Virus record (IMG/VR): IMGVR_UViG_3300026478_000644
Location: 1-29,425 of that record
DNA from: a virus
DNA: 29,425 bases
Direction: 5' to 3' (one strand)
Below the pieces are notes generated by a model. It searched no databases and was not told the origin of the DNA. It saw only the letters and a program-made list of their open reading frames with translations. Of this stretch, positions 5,819 to 13,981 are shown one piece after another (within the stretch, counting starts at the first letter, position 1; each line of letters opens with the position of its first letter). The position numbers and the translations under genes were made by a program.

Positions 5819-6142
5819 ATGCAAAATATAGATTACATCATCGGCAAACTCGCTCAGGAACAGGCTCGGGCCGAGCGTCTCCTTTTGCGGGATCTTGCTC
5901 AACTGTCTATGGAACTGTCGGCATGCATGGAAGAGCAACAGAAGCAGCTCGATCATCTGCGGTCGCAATCTCAGGTTTTGCTCTCTGCTCTCGCATCGAA
6001 AATTCGCGATGGCTATGCGGAAGGCTATGATCCTGATGGAACCGACGAGCCGGTCCCTGCGATCGTTTCTGGGCGCAAGCTGACGGACGAAGAGCGCAAG
6101 GCTATTATGTCCTCGATGGTCGACCAGCTCGAAGAGAAGTAA
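5819..6142 (+). CDS. Small coiled-coil-like unknown protein (107 aa)
   Basis: A 107-aa protein starting MQNIDYIIGK; AAGGA at about 5808-5812 supports the ATG at 5819, 1 nt after the previous stop. Residues about 10-65 are strongly helical and rich in Leu, Gln, Glu and Arg with heptad-like spacing (ERLLLRDLAQLSMELSA, KQLDHLRSQSQVLLSAL), suggesting a coiled coil and dimerisation. A short DPDGTDEP loop follows, then a helical C-terminus LTDEERKAIMSSMVDQLEEK. No catalytic motif is visible. The next gene begins 1 nt after its stop, so the three genes 5452-6620 form one unit. Confidence 0.75.
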   Translation: MQNIDYIIGKLAQEQARAERLLLRDLAQLSMELSACMEEQQKQLDHLRSQSQVLLSALASKIRDGYAEGYDPDGTDEPVPAIVSGRKLTDEERKAIMSSMVDQLEEK

Positions 6143-6143
6143 A

Positions 6144-6620
6144 ATGAGAAGTCTGACCGAAGAGAAAAAGCAGCTCATAAAGAAAATGTGGGCAGAGCAT
6201 TTCACTTCCGGGCAAATTGCTGCAGAAATTGGCGTAACTCGTAGCTCTGTTATGGGTTACGTCAATCGCAGCAAACTTCTTCGCAATCCGGGAGTCGTTA
6301 AAGCTGCTCGCAAAGAGCAGAAAAAGAAACAGCCTGAAAAGCATTTCAAGCTCGTCGCAATAAACGGACAGCTTGTTCGAAAAAGATCCGTAACAATTCC
6401 CCCGCAGCCAAAAAGGGACACAAAGAACACAATCATGGAACTAAATTCAGAATCCTGCAGATTTATTCTCGGCGAAGTTTGCGGAACAGAAACTGCATTC
6501 TGCTGCCAGCCGATCCAAAAAGGATCGTACTGCGAGTTCCATGCAAACATGTGCTATCAGAAAAAGCCCGACAAAGAAGAGAAGAAACGCAAAGTTTCTC
6601 CCTTCAAGTTCCGGGCATAG
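6144..6620 (+). CDS. GcrA-like cell-cycle regulator
   Basis: A 158-aa protein with GcrA architecture. The N-terminal homeodomain-like segment opens LTEEKKQLIKKMWAE and includes SGQIAAEIGVTRSSVMGYVN at about 22-41, the family's helix-turn-helix with its conserved Trp16. A Lys-rich linker follows. The C-terminal part has CRFILGE at 105-111, FCC at 119-121 and GSYCEFH at 127-133, matching the GcrA C-terminal signature CRWPxG...FC...PYCxxH. Host GcrA binds sigma-70 and stimulates promoters carrying methylated GANTC sites. A phage copy could redirect the host's cell-cycle programme or activate phage promoters; that is inference. GAGAAG lies just before the start, and the gene ends the rightward block. 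Confidence 0.85.
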   Translation: MRSLTEEKKQLIKKMWAEHFTSGQIAAEIGVTRSSVMGYVNRSKLLRNPGVVKAARKEQKKKQPEKHFKLVAINGQLVRKRSVTIPPQPKRDTKNTIMELNSESCRFILGEVCGTETAFCCQPIQKGSYCEFHANMCYQKKPDKEEKKRKVSPFKFRA

Positions 6621-6624
6621 AGTT

Positions 6625-6655
6625 GAGCCCAGCAATCGCTGGGCTCTTTTTATTT
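6625..6655 (+). terminator. Rho-independent terminator at the convergence of the two blocks
   Basis: GAGCCCAGC (6625-6633) pairs perfectly with GCTGGGCTC (6638-6646) around the loop AATC, followed by TTTTTATTT on the plus strand. It sits 4 nt after the GcrA-like stop. Read on the minus strand the hairpin has no U-run behind it, so it should stop rightward transcription better than leftward transcription. Confidence 0.9.
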
Positions 6656-8722
6656 GATCCGGCTAAGAAGTTCTTGGATATTAATCTCTTCCGGTTTCTC
6701 TTCGGAGGAAGGTGCAGAAGGCAGAGCAACCGTCGTTCCGCCAGCAGCTCCTGCTTCCGTTACGGAAAGTCTTTTGGCTCTTGGAGCGCGCTCGATCGCA
6801 TATTCTTCTAGCTCTTTCACCGCAGCAGCGACGTCGGAGGGACTTTTCGAAAGAAGACGCTTCGCCACTTCTTCCGCGACATCGTCTGTCATTTTTGCTT
6901 TGCTAATTGCGCGCGAAGCAATCGCAACGAGAGCGTCTTTAAACCCTCCCTGATTTATTGCCTGAGCAACCATCTCGCCGAAATTAGACCCTTCTTCGAG
7001 ACGTTCGATTGCTTCTCTGCGGGGAACAGTCGGGGAGCCCCCAAGGAGCTTACTTGCCTGCTCAAACATTTCGCGTTCTCTTTTAACAGCTGCCATAAAC
7101 AGGTCGCGTTTGGCATCGCTATCGAAAAGCTCCGCGAGTTTCGCGCGCATTTCCGGAGAACCAACTAGCCTTTTGCCAGCGTTTATGTCACTCGATGGAT
7201 CCATGATCATGCTGTATATATTTCTTACAGCACCTGTCCTGAATGCTTCTTTTTCTGAATTGCTCATGTTCTTCATGAGCATTTTAACTTCTTCGCTGGC
7301 AAGATTGTTGAAGTCATTGTAGCCAACGCGCATTGCGTCGATAACTTCCATATCTCCTGCGAAATTTCTGCGTGCTTCTGCGTAGGCAGATTTTCCAGTC
7401 TTCGGATCAATCGTCGCCTGATCAACAGCCTCGATAAACGCTTTGCGAAGCTCTTTCAAAGAACTCGCTTCGGGCTTTGTGATGCCTTTACCTTCAAACC
7501 CAGACTCAATTACCGAGTCTATTCCTCGCTTAATGTAATCAAGCGTGCGTACGTCCGGAACAGCGGTCTTTTCAAAACCGATCATGTTTCCGTCTTTGTC
7601 TGTTTTAATTTTGTAAAGCTCCTGCAATTTGAATTGTGCAGGATTTTGTCCTCTCAATTCGGCAGCAGATGCCTCATTGTCTGCAATCTGCTGAGCACGT
7701 TTAAAGAACTCAGCAAATTTCGGATTTTCAAGAACTTTGTTTACGCGCGGATCCATAACAGAACCGAAAGCGTACGCTTTATCGTAGTCAGATTTCGAGT
7801 CGGCCCGCAAACGAGCAACAGCATCCGCCTCATCCTGGAAATAGTTTTTACCAGAAATCCCTGTTCGAACCTGCTGCATAACACGCTCGCGAGAACCTTC
7901 TTTAAGTTCATCGAAAGCGTTTCGCACCATGGCACTTGCTTTGCCAGCTCTGTTTGCTGCAGCATCCGCAAGTCTAATAAGGCTCGGGCTGGCGTTCGCA
8001 AACATCGAAGGGACATTCATCGAATAGTCATCGATGGATTTTGCCAGAACATCCCCAGGTTTCATTCCTTCGTTTTCGAGCTGGTCGTAGATTTTTCCGA
8101 GAGCTCTTTGCTTAACGAATTTCTCGGTCGGCAAAGCTCTTTCGAGAATCCAATCAAGACCAGACTTTGCAGTACGAATAGCAGCTGGAGAAGCGAGGCC
8201 AATCCCAGCGCCCATCAAAGCTCCACCGGCAGCTCCAGTAGCTCTTTCGCCTTCTTCCGACGTGCCTGCGCCGGAAATTACGCCCTGCGTTGTACCGATA
8301 GCACCAGACCTTGCATAAGGGCTGCTCGCGATCCTGCCAAGCGCACCGACTGCTCTCGAAGCACCCGCCGCAGCAGCAGGAGCTGCCGCGCCGCCAGTCG
8401 CAGGGGTCATCATCATCGCAGCGACAGCCGGAGCAGCTCCGCCAGCGAATTCCAAAGCACCGGACGTAACCGGATATCGTTCCGCGAACCTGCCGTATTC
8501 TTTGTTGATGTCTTTTCTGAGAGCGGAATAGTCGCCTTGTCCCATAAGTTTTGAGCGGATCCACGCCTCTGCCTCGTCGCCCCAGCCCATGCCGAGGCCT
8601 TCCCCCAGGAATGCTCGTGCGGCTCCTGCTCCGAGGCTCGGAGGAGGACGGTTCTCGATCATGTCCTGACGGACGCGCTCTTCAATGGCTTTGTCGATAA
8701 GACTGCGCGGGACATCAACCAT
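6650..8722 (-). CDS. Large internal virion (ejection) protein candidate, 690 aa
   Basis: The N-terminus has the segment ARAFLGEGLGMGWGDEAEAW (about 35-54), which I recognise from large phage proteins annotated as internal virion or ejection proteins. An Ala/Gly-rich, weakly hydrophobic stretch follows at about 85-190 (for example AAPAVAAMMMTPATGG), suitable for membrane insertion. The rest is long, charged and helical. No enzymatic motif such as a transglycosylase signature is seen. It is the last gene of the late operon, after three other large proteins of similar style; in P22- and T7-like phages such sets form the channel through which DNA enters the cell. Its ATG overlaps the stop of the upstream gene (TAATG). 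Confidence 0.6.
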   Translation of the reverse strand: MVDVPRSLIDKAIEERVRQDMIENRPPPSLGAGAARAFLGEGLGMGWGDEAEAWIRSKLMGQGDYSALRKDINKEYGRFAERYPVTSGALEFAGGAAPAVAAMMMTPATGGAAAPAAAAGASRAVGALGRIASSPYARSGAIGTTQGVISGAGTSEEGERATGAAGGALMGAGIGLASPAAIRTAKSGLDWILERALPTEKFVKQRALGKIYDQLENEGMKPGDVLAKSIDDYSMNVPSMFANASPSLIRLADAAANRAGKASAMVRNAFDELKEGSRERVMQQVRTGISGKNYFQDEADAVARLRADSKSDYDKAYAFGSVMDPRVNKVLENPKFAEFFKRAQQIADNEASAAELRGQNPAQFKLQELYKIKTDKDGNMIGFEKTAVPDVRTLDYIKRGIDSVIESGFEGKGITKPEASSLKELRKAFIEAVDQATIDPKTGKSAYAEARRNFAGDMEVIDAMRVGYNDFNNLASEEVKMLMKNMSNSEKEAFRTGAVRNIYSMIMDPSSDINAGKRLVGSPEMRAKLAELFDSDAKRDLFMAAVKREREMFEQASKLLGGSPTVPRREAIERLEEGSNFGEMVAQAINQGGFKDALVAIASRAISKAKMTDDVAEEVAKRLLSKSPSDVAAAVKELEEYAIERAPRAKRLSVTEAGAAGGTTVALPSAPSSEEKPEEINIQELLSRIK

Positions 8723-10821
8723 TATTGCTCTCCGTCTTTCTTTTCAGGCTCGCGCTCGCGGAACTTTCCGGTCTTGATGTCTTCAAGACGTTTCTTTTTC
8801 AGCTCGTAGCCTCTTTTCAGAGCTTCAATCGCCGAACCAATAATCAGAGCGCGCTCTTCTCTGCTCTTAGAATCAAGTCCCTGCACAGACATGAGCAGTT
8901 TGATATCAGAATCAGAAAGAACACCTTTCATCTTCTCGGCAGAAGTAGCGATCATCTGGCTCTTCAATTTCTGCTCGAGAACTCGAGTCGCGACGACTTT
9001 AGGGTCGTTGCTCTTTGTATTCTCGAGGACTGTGCGCTGGAATCTGTCTCCAAGAGAATTGTCGAACGCTTTTGCATTAAGCTGACGCGCTTCGTCGAGT
9101 TCTTTGAGAGCTTGCTCGAGCGAGGCGACCGTGTTCTCCTCTTCGAGCTTCATGTCGAGCTCTTTTGGAGTCAACTTGGTTGCAGCTTCAGCCTTTTCTT
9201 TTTTGCTTTCTTCAAACTTCTCGCGAGCGAGTTTGGCCTGTTCGTCCTGCCTGCGCATGCCCTCAAGAGTCGCATTGATCTGCGCAAGGCGAGAGTCGAC
9301 GCTCGTCTGCGCAAGTTCCTGAACACGTTTCATGTATTCCGGAGTGCCGGGAGTCAGGCCTTCATCCTTGGCCTGTTTGCCAGCGGAAGATTCAGGCTCG
9401 CCGGAGCGGATGTATTCTTTGATCATCTCGCCAATGATCTGCCGACGATCGCGACCCTCTTCTGCGCCAAGGGCACGCAGAGCATCGAGGTCTTCTTTGG
9501 CAGAGCGCATAGAAAGCTCTTGGCCCTTCATCATCAATTCAAGATTGCGGGCACGGTTCTGGCGACGAGCTGCAGTGACGTCTTTCTGATACTCGCCAAG
9601 TTCCTTCGCAGCGAGCCCGACGTTCTCCATAACTCCACCAGTCTTGGTCGGCGACGCAAGAGCTGCCGCAAGGCGGAAATACATTTCCGCTTTGGACGGT
9701 CCACCTTCTCCTTCTCCGGTCATCTGCTTCTTCAGCATCTCGCGGAATGCTTCGGTCTCCGCACGATTGCGCTCGCTGGCTGCGCGGATCTGCTCGGCGT
9801 ATTGATTTTGATTAGCTCCGTACTTGCGCATCATCTCTTCGAGAGACGGGCGAGAAGTCGTGGGTGCGGTGCGCGGAGTCGATGTGGTCGTTCCCTCGCG
9901 CCTCGCAGCCTCGTCGTCGTAAACGCTCGGGTCCGGCTGAACGCCTGCGCGAGCGTTTGCTTTGGCCTGCGCGACCGCTGCTCTGCCGCGCGCAACGATT
10001 TCTTCCGTCGATCCTGTGGGGAATCCTTCCGGATCTGCATCGCTAGCTGTCGTGGTGTTCGATGCGAGCCGAATCGGCTCCTCCATCACAGGGAGTTCCG
10101 CAGGATTGGCCAGACCGTACATCTCCGAAAGTCTCGGGAGACCGAGATCGTTCACCCCGCCGCGCGAGAATTTGCGCACTGCCCCACCATTGGAAAACTC
10201 TACACCTCCAGTGTAATTGTTTTCTTCTGCAGGCGTGAGAGAAATGTTCGTGGATCCGGGGGTGACTGCCGCAGAAGAGTTTGATGTGCTCTGATCCGTA
10301 GACGTGCCACTGTTGGTCGCGCTGGCAATCGAAGCAAGCGGCGAAAACGTCGGATATTTGAGCTGGTCGCCGTAATAGCTGCCAGTCGCATTGTAAATGT
10401 TCTGGCCGACTTTGCTCTGCAGGTTGCGGTCGTAGATTTCAGGGGAAGCAGATTTGACGAACTGTGCGATCTGCGTCGGCCCGATCGCTTTGTTGCCGAA
10501 CTGCTCGTTCCAGTATTTCATTCCTTCAGCGTCCGGCTCGCGCCCAAGGAAGCTGGTGTACAAACCTCCGACGGTGGTCGGAGGACCATCCATCTTTTTC
10601 GTCTGGAACTGACTCTGCATGTACATCGGTGCGCCAGAAAGGCGACGGTTGTACTCATCGACGTATTTGTCGTAGGCTGCTCTGTCTGCCTCGTATTGCG
10701 CAAGTTTCTGCGAATAATCGGAGGCAGCTTTGTCGGTCGGCATTTGCTGACCAGTGTAAGAAGAAATAGTCGGGGTGCTAATCCCGTACTGTTTCATCAG
10801 GCGATTGAGCTCGTATCCCAT
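8722..10821 (-). CDS. Large virion protein with DUF4214-like segment and coiled coils, 699 aa
   Basis: Residues about 84-125 (GLYTSFLGREPDAEGMKYW, then an IAQFVKSA stretch) match the DUF4214 pattern, a short domain of phage and surface proteins. A Ser/Thr-rich linker at about 165-200 leads to NGGAVRKFSRGG (211-222), a Gly-Gly motif seen in large aquatic-phage structural proteins. From about 330 the protein is very helical and charged, with coiled-coil character (about 415-475 and 515-590). The C-terminus is Lys/Glu-rich. AGAGG lies 5 nt before the ATG. Position among the other large late proteins suggests an internal or ejection protein; a tape-measure-like role is an alternative. Confidence 0.6.
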   Translation of the reverse strand: MGYELNRLMKQYGISTPTISSYTGQQMPTDKAASDYSQKLAQYEADRAAYDKYVDEYNRRLSGAPMYMQSQFQTKKMDGPPTTVGGLYTSFLGREPDAEGMKYWNEQFGNKAIGPTQIAQFVKSASPEIYDRNLQSKVGQNIYNATGSYYGDQLKYPTFSPLASIASATNSGTSTDQSTSNSSAAVTPGSTNISLTPAEENNYTGGVEFSNGGAVRKFSRGGVNDLGLPRLSEMYGLANPAELPVMEEPIRLASNTTTASDADPEGFPTGSTEEIVARGRAAVAQAKANARAGVQPDPSVYDDEAARREGTTTSTPRTAPTTSRPSLEEMMRKYGANQNQYAEQIRAASERNRAETEAFREMLKKQMTGEGEGGPSKAEMYFRLAAALASPTKTGGVMENVGLAAKELGEYQKDVTAARRQNRARNLELMMKGQELSMRSAKEDLDALRALGAEEGRDRRQIIGEMIKEYIRSGEPESSAGKQAKDEGLTPGTPEYMKRVQELAQTSVDSRLAQINATLEGMRRQDEQAKLAREKFEESKKEKAEAATKLTPKELDMKLEEENTVASLEQALKELDEARQLNAKAFDNSLGDRFQRTVLENTKSNDPKVVATRVLEQKLKSQMIATSAEKMKGVLSDSDIKLLMSVQGLDSKSREERALIIGSAIEALKRGYELKKKRLEDIKTGKFREREPEKKDGEQ

Positions 10822-10830
10822 AGCTGCCTC

Positions 10831-12072
10831 TTACGTGTTCAGATTGGAAAGACCTTTGTACAGCGCAAGACCGCTCGCCAGTTGAGACAGCGGCGATGCC
10901 GAATACGTTGCACCAGTCGTGGTCTTTTGATCCGTCTGAGTCTGCGGAGTGATCGGTGCCATGCCGCGAATTTGGGTGCTGAGGAAATCGAGCTGCTGTT
11001 TCGGATAAAGCTGCTCCGCCTCGAACTGCTTCTGGGCAGCGCTGAGTTGCTGCTGCATCTGGTTCTGCTGGGCAAGTCCGGCAGACTCGAGAGCAGCAGT
11101 GTCTGCGTACCTCATGGCCTGATTCATTTTCGCAGCGTTCGCAATGTCGTTCAAGACTTGCTGCTGGCGAGCATAGTCCTGCGCCTGAGCTGCCTGAGCC
11201 TGCTGAGCAGCCGACAGACCGAACTGCTGCTGCGCCTGTCCCGCCTGCGTCTGCATCTGACCGAGGTTGCCGTACTGTCCGGCTCCCTGAAGAACACGAG
11301 AAAGGTCTGCACCGGAAATGCTGCCAACGGTCCCAGCCAACTGCGCCTGCCGGGCAAGGTCTGCTTGCGCAGCATTGAGCGACTGCTGGTAGCCTTGGCT
11401 CGCGAGAGCCGCCTGCTTGTCGAGGATTGCTTCCTGCGTGTCACGCAGCGCACGAGAGCCGAACTCTCCCATGCGACCAGAACCGAACTGTCCAGCACGG
11501 ATGAACTGATCGGAAACATTCGGAAGAAGCTGCTCGCGAAGGTTGCGCGCGCCTTGCTTTGCGATCACGTCAAGAACACCCTGCTGATAGGGGTTCATGT
11601 ATTGACCGACTTGGCTCGCGGAAGTCTGCGCGGCTGTCTGCAGGTAAGGATTCGCTGCCTGCAAAGCACGCTCGCTGAGAGCCTGTGCAGTGGTTCCTGC
11701 CGCTTGACCAAACAGGTCTTGGCCTGCCTGCAGATTTTGCGAGACGAGTTCCGGCTGAAGGTAGCGTGCCTGAGCTTCACGCAGCTGATCTGCGGTCGTC
11801 GCGCTGCTGAGTCCAGACAGGCCAGTTTGCACTTGGTCCATCTGCGGCTGGAAAGCACCCTGCGCCGCCTGCACCTGCGAATAAGCCTGCTGCTGCAGAG
11901 GAGAGAGCTCCGCAACGGTCGGCATCGTATACTTCTGATAAGGTGTGTTGGCGATGTTCGTCGCCCACTGGATCTGATTGTAGATCGCATCCTGCATCCA
12001 CTTCGGAGTCTCGCTCGTCGAGGTGGCATAGGAAGTCGCCGTCTGCGGCGAACCTTGGAACAAGCTAGCCAT
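10831..12072 (-). CDS. Gln/Ala-rich internal virion protein candidate, 413 aa
   Basis: A helical protein of 413 aa with extreme Gln and Ala content (for example QTQAGQAQQQFGLSAAQQAQ near the middle) and few charges, typical of phage internal core or ejection proteins. It opens with a short Ser/Thr stretch and WMQDAIYNQIQWA, then PTVAELSPLQQQAYSQVQAA, a pattern seen in podoviral virion proteins upstream of ejection genes. GQFGSGRMGEFG near the centre breaks the helical pattern. No membrane segment or enzyme motif is evident. It overlaps the upstream gene by TAATG at 12072 and is followed 9 nt later by the 699-aa protein gene. Confidence 0.6.
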   Translation of the reverse strand: MASLFQGSPQTATSYATSTSETPKWMQDAIYNQIQWATNIANTPYQKYTMPTVAELSPLQQQAYSQVQAAQGAFQPQMDQVQTGLSGLSSATTADQLREAQARYLQPELVSQNLQAGQDLFGQAAGTTAQALSERALQAANPYLQTAAQTSASQVGQYMNPYQQGVLDVIAKQGARNLREQLLPNVSDQFIRAGQFGSGRMGEFGSRALRDTQEAILDKQAALASQGYQQSLNAAQADLARQAQLAGTVGSISGADLSRVLQGAGQYGNLGQMQTQAGQAQQQFGLSAAQQAQAAQAQDYARQQQVLNDIANAAKMNQAMRYADTAALESAGLAQQNQMQQQLSAAQKQFEAEQLYPKQQLDFLSTQIRGMAPITPQTQTDQKTTTGATYSASPLSQLASGLALYKGLSNLNT

Positions 12073-13742
12073 TAGGCAACTCCTTTGAGATAAGCGAGGG
12101 GCGATTTCGCGTCAGGGCTGAACTTGCCCTTTGCGAGAGCCTTCCCTTTGTGTTTGCGAACAGCTTTCCGCATTTCATCGAGACGACGAGATCCAGCGTC
12201 GGTCGAACCATCGCCGATCATCGCAACAGTTTCTGCGTCGATCACGTATTCACCGTCCGAGAGGCGGGCAGGGATCTCGTCGCTGCGCCCGGTGCCAGCT
12301 CCACGAGCCAGATAGGCTATGCGACTGAGACCGCCTTGTGCCATCTGTGTGGTCGGATTCTCTGCCGAAGCAACCTGCACAGGCTCTTTGTTGTAGGCTC
12401 CAGACGTAATCTGAGGCCAATAACGAGACATGTATTCAGGCAGCGAGAGGTTCGCTCTGTTGGCGTCGCCTTGGAGCTTTTCCCAATCCCACGAGACAGA
12501 AGGACGGTTGAAATACTCCTGCTGCTCAGGAGACAGTTTCGAGACTGCCGCATCGACATCCGGTGGCTTGCTCAAGAACGATCCGCCAGCCAACGCCAGA
12601 GGAGCGAGCCGCGTCAAAGAGCCAAGCATCGATCCCTTTTCGCCGCCACCGAAAAGGTTGCCGACATCCGCTTTGATCGAATCCAGAACGGACTTGGAAG
12701 GCGAAGCGGCTGCGGCTGCAGAAGTTGCTTTCGCAACCCCTGTCAAATTCTGACCCGGCGAAGCCTGACCCTGTGCCACGAGCTGATCGTAGTCAGCCTT
12801 CATGAAGTCTTGGCCCGCGCCTTCGATCGCTTTGCCAGCATTGCCAGAATAACCCGGCTCGCCGGTTGTTCCTTCCGGCCCATACGTCTGGCCCATAGCA
12901 TTAATGCCAGACCCAAGACCGCCCATCAGCGCACCCATAAGGGCGCCCTTGCCACCGCCGGTCAGAGCGCCAGCACCTGCACCGAGCAATCCGCCACCAA
13001 CCAAGCCTTGGACCGCTGGGCTGAGATTGAGACCGAGTGCGCTGTTCAGAGCTCCACCGGCCATCTGCCCGAACCCACCACCGATGCCGCCAAGAGCCGC
13101 ACCAAGCAGAGGATTTCCGCCCGTCAGAGCCGACGATGCGCCACCGATGACTGCGCTGCCGAGAGCGGACGCCATCGTCCCAGACGCGCCCAGAGCGGTT
13201 CCGATGGCAGTTCCGATGCCGGGGGCAATGAACGAAAGAGCGATCGGAAGAACCGCCCCGAGGATCGACTTCCAGAACGACTTGTATTCAGGGAGGCCTG
13301 TCTCCGGATTGATGCGCCCGGAGCCACCCGCGCGCCGCAGCATTTCGGCTTCCCTGCGGTTGATGTGGGCGAGCTCGGTGTCACCGCCCCGACCAGCCGC
13401 TGCTACCCGACGAGCGGCCACCGCAAGGCCACCGCGCGCGTATCCCTTTTCGGTCATGCGGTCTTGCAGACCGTAGAGCGCGACGAGCAGTGATACGATC
13501 AGCGTACGGTTGAACTGCGGAGGAAGCATGTCCTCGTCGATCTCACCGTCTTTGATCGCAGCGTCTCGGATCTCTGCGTATTTGTCAGGGTTCTGAAGAA
13601 TGAATTCCAGAACTTGGATGATCTCATCCATGTCTTCAGGAACAACAGGCTCACGAGCGAGCTGCTCCTCCATGACGTCCACAGCCTGCGGAAACTTGGG
13701 GTCGCGATTCGCGAGCTGAGTAATTTGAGCTCTGTCCATCAT
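12072..13742 (-). CDS. Gly/Ala-rich membrane-active virion protein candidate, 556 aa
   Basis: The start at 13742 (MMDRAQITQL) is preferred over a TTG at 13793 because GGTGGA precedes it and it does not invade the upstream gene; the adjacent ATG at 13739 is equally possible. The N-terminal ~100 residues are acidic and helical. A long Gly/Ala-rich amphipathic stretch follows (SILGAVLPIALSFIAPGIGT onward), resembling proteins that insert in or cross a membrane during DNA ejection. The C-terminus carries PARLSDGEYVIDAETVAMIG and GDGSTDAGSRRLDEM, a conserved ending I have seen on large phage structural proteins. It probably works with the three neighbouring large proteins. Confidence 0.6.
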   Translation of the reverse strand: MMDRAQITQLANRDPKFPQAVDVMEEQLAREPVVPEDMDEIIQVLEFILQNPDKYAEIRDAAIKDGEIDEDMLPPQFNRTLIVSLLVALYGLQDRMTEKGYARGGLAVAARRVAAAGRGGDTELAHINRREAEMLRRAGGSGRINPETGLPEYKSFWKSILGAVLPIALSFIAPGIGTAIGTALGASGTMASALGSAVIGGASSALTGGNPLLGAALGGIGGGFGQMAGGALNSALGLNLSPAVQGLVGGGLLGAGAGALTGGGKGALMGALMGGLGSGINAMGQTYGPEGTTGEPGYSGNAGKAIEGAGQDFMKADYDQLVAQGQASPGQNLTGVAKATSAAAAASPSKSVLDSIKADVGNLFGGGEKGSMLGSLTRLAPLALAGGSFLSKPPDVDAAVSKLSPEQQEYFNRPSVSWDWEKLQGDANRANLSLPEYMSRYWPQITSGAYNKEPVQVASAENPTTQMAQGGLSRIAYLARGAGTGRSDEIPARLSDGEYVIDAETVAMIGDGSTDAGSRRLDEMRKAVRKHKGKALAKGKFSPDAKSPLAYLKGVA

Positions 13743-13750
13743 TCCACCTA

Positions 13751-13981
13751 TCACATCAGCGTTTGGCAGAAACGCTCCGCCCAATCTTCCCAATCTTCGA
13801 ACCCATACGGATCAGGGAAGTTCCTTCCGAGGGTTGTGTTATTCAAGAACTGCATCGCCCAGTTCTGCCATTCGCTCTCGTTGTCCAGCCGCCCAAACGA
13901 GCCATAAGGATCCAAGTCCAGCGCAATCTGGTTGGCCCAGTCGAAAAGCCCGAGATTGGTTGGCAAGGTGATCCTGATCAT
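13751..13981 (-). CDS. Small acidic Trp/Phe-rich protein (76 aa)
   Basis: A 76-aa acidic protein rich in Trp, Phe, Asn and Asp, with two similar segments: LFDWANQIALDLDPYGSF near the N-terminus and FPDPYGFEDWEDWAERF near the C-terminus. Both contain a DPYG core next to a tryptophan-containing helix-like stretch. No family is recognised. The ATG overlaps the stop of the gp10-like gene (ATGA at 13981-13978), and the ejection-type gene starts a few bases after its own stop. Its position suggests a minor tail component or an assembly factor, but this rests only on context. Confidence 0.7.
   Translation of the reverse strand: MIRITLPTNLGLFDWANQIALDLDPYGSFGRLDNESEWQNWAMQFLNNTTLGRNFPDPYGFEDWEDWAERFCQTLM

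Noticed and set aside
7634-8554. Open frame of 306 codons on the plus strand opposite the 690-aa gene
   Set aside because: Arg/Ser/Cys-rich and low-complexity in its second half, with no ribosome-binding site; antisense shadow.
8725-10284. Long open frame on the plus strand (519 codons) opposite the 699-aa late gene
   Set aside because: It is rich in Arg, Leu, Ser and Cys without domain pattern, lies fully antisense to a coherent gene with proper start and overlaps, and is explained by the codon bias of the real frame.
10696-12075. Long open frame on the plus strand (459 codons) opposite the Gln/Ala-rich gene
   Set aside because: CAG/GCA-rich codons read antisense give Leu/Cys/Ser-rich frames without stops; no ribosome-binding site or family signature is seen.
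12150-13493. Open frame of 447 codons on the plus strand opposite the 556-aa gene
   Set aside because: Arg/Ser/Thr/Cys-rich shadow of a Gly/Ala-rich gene; no coherent protein features.
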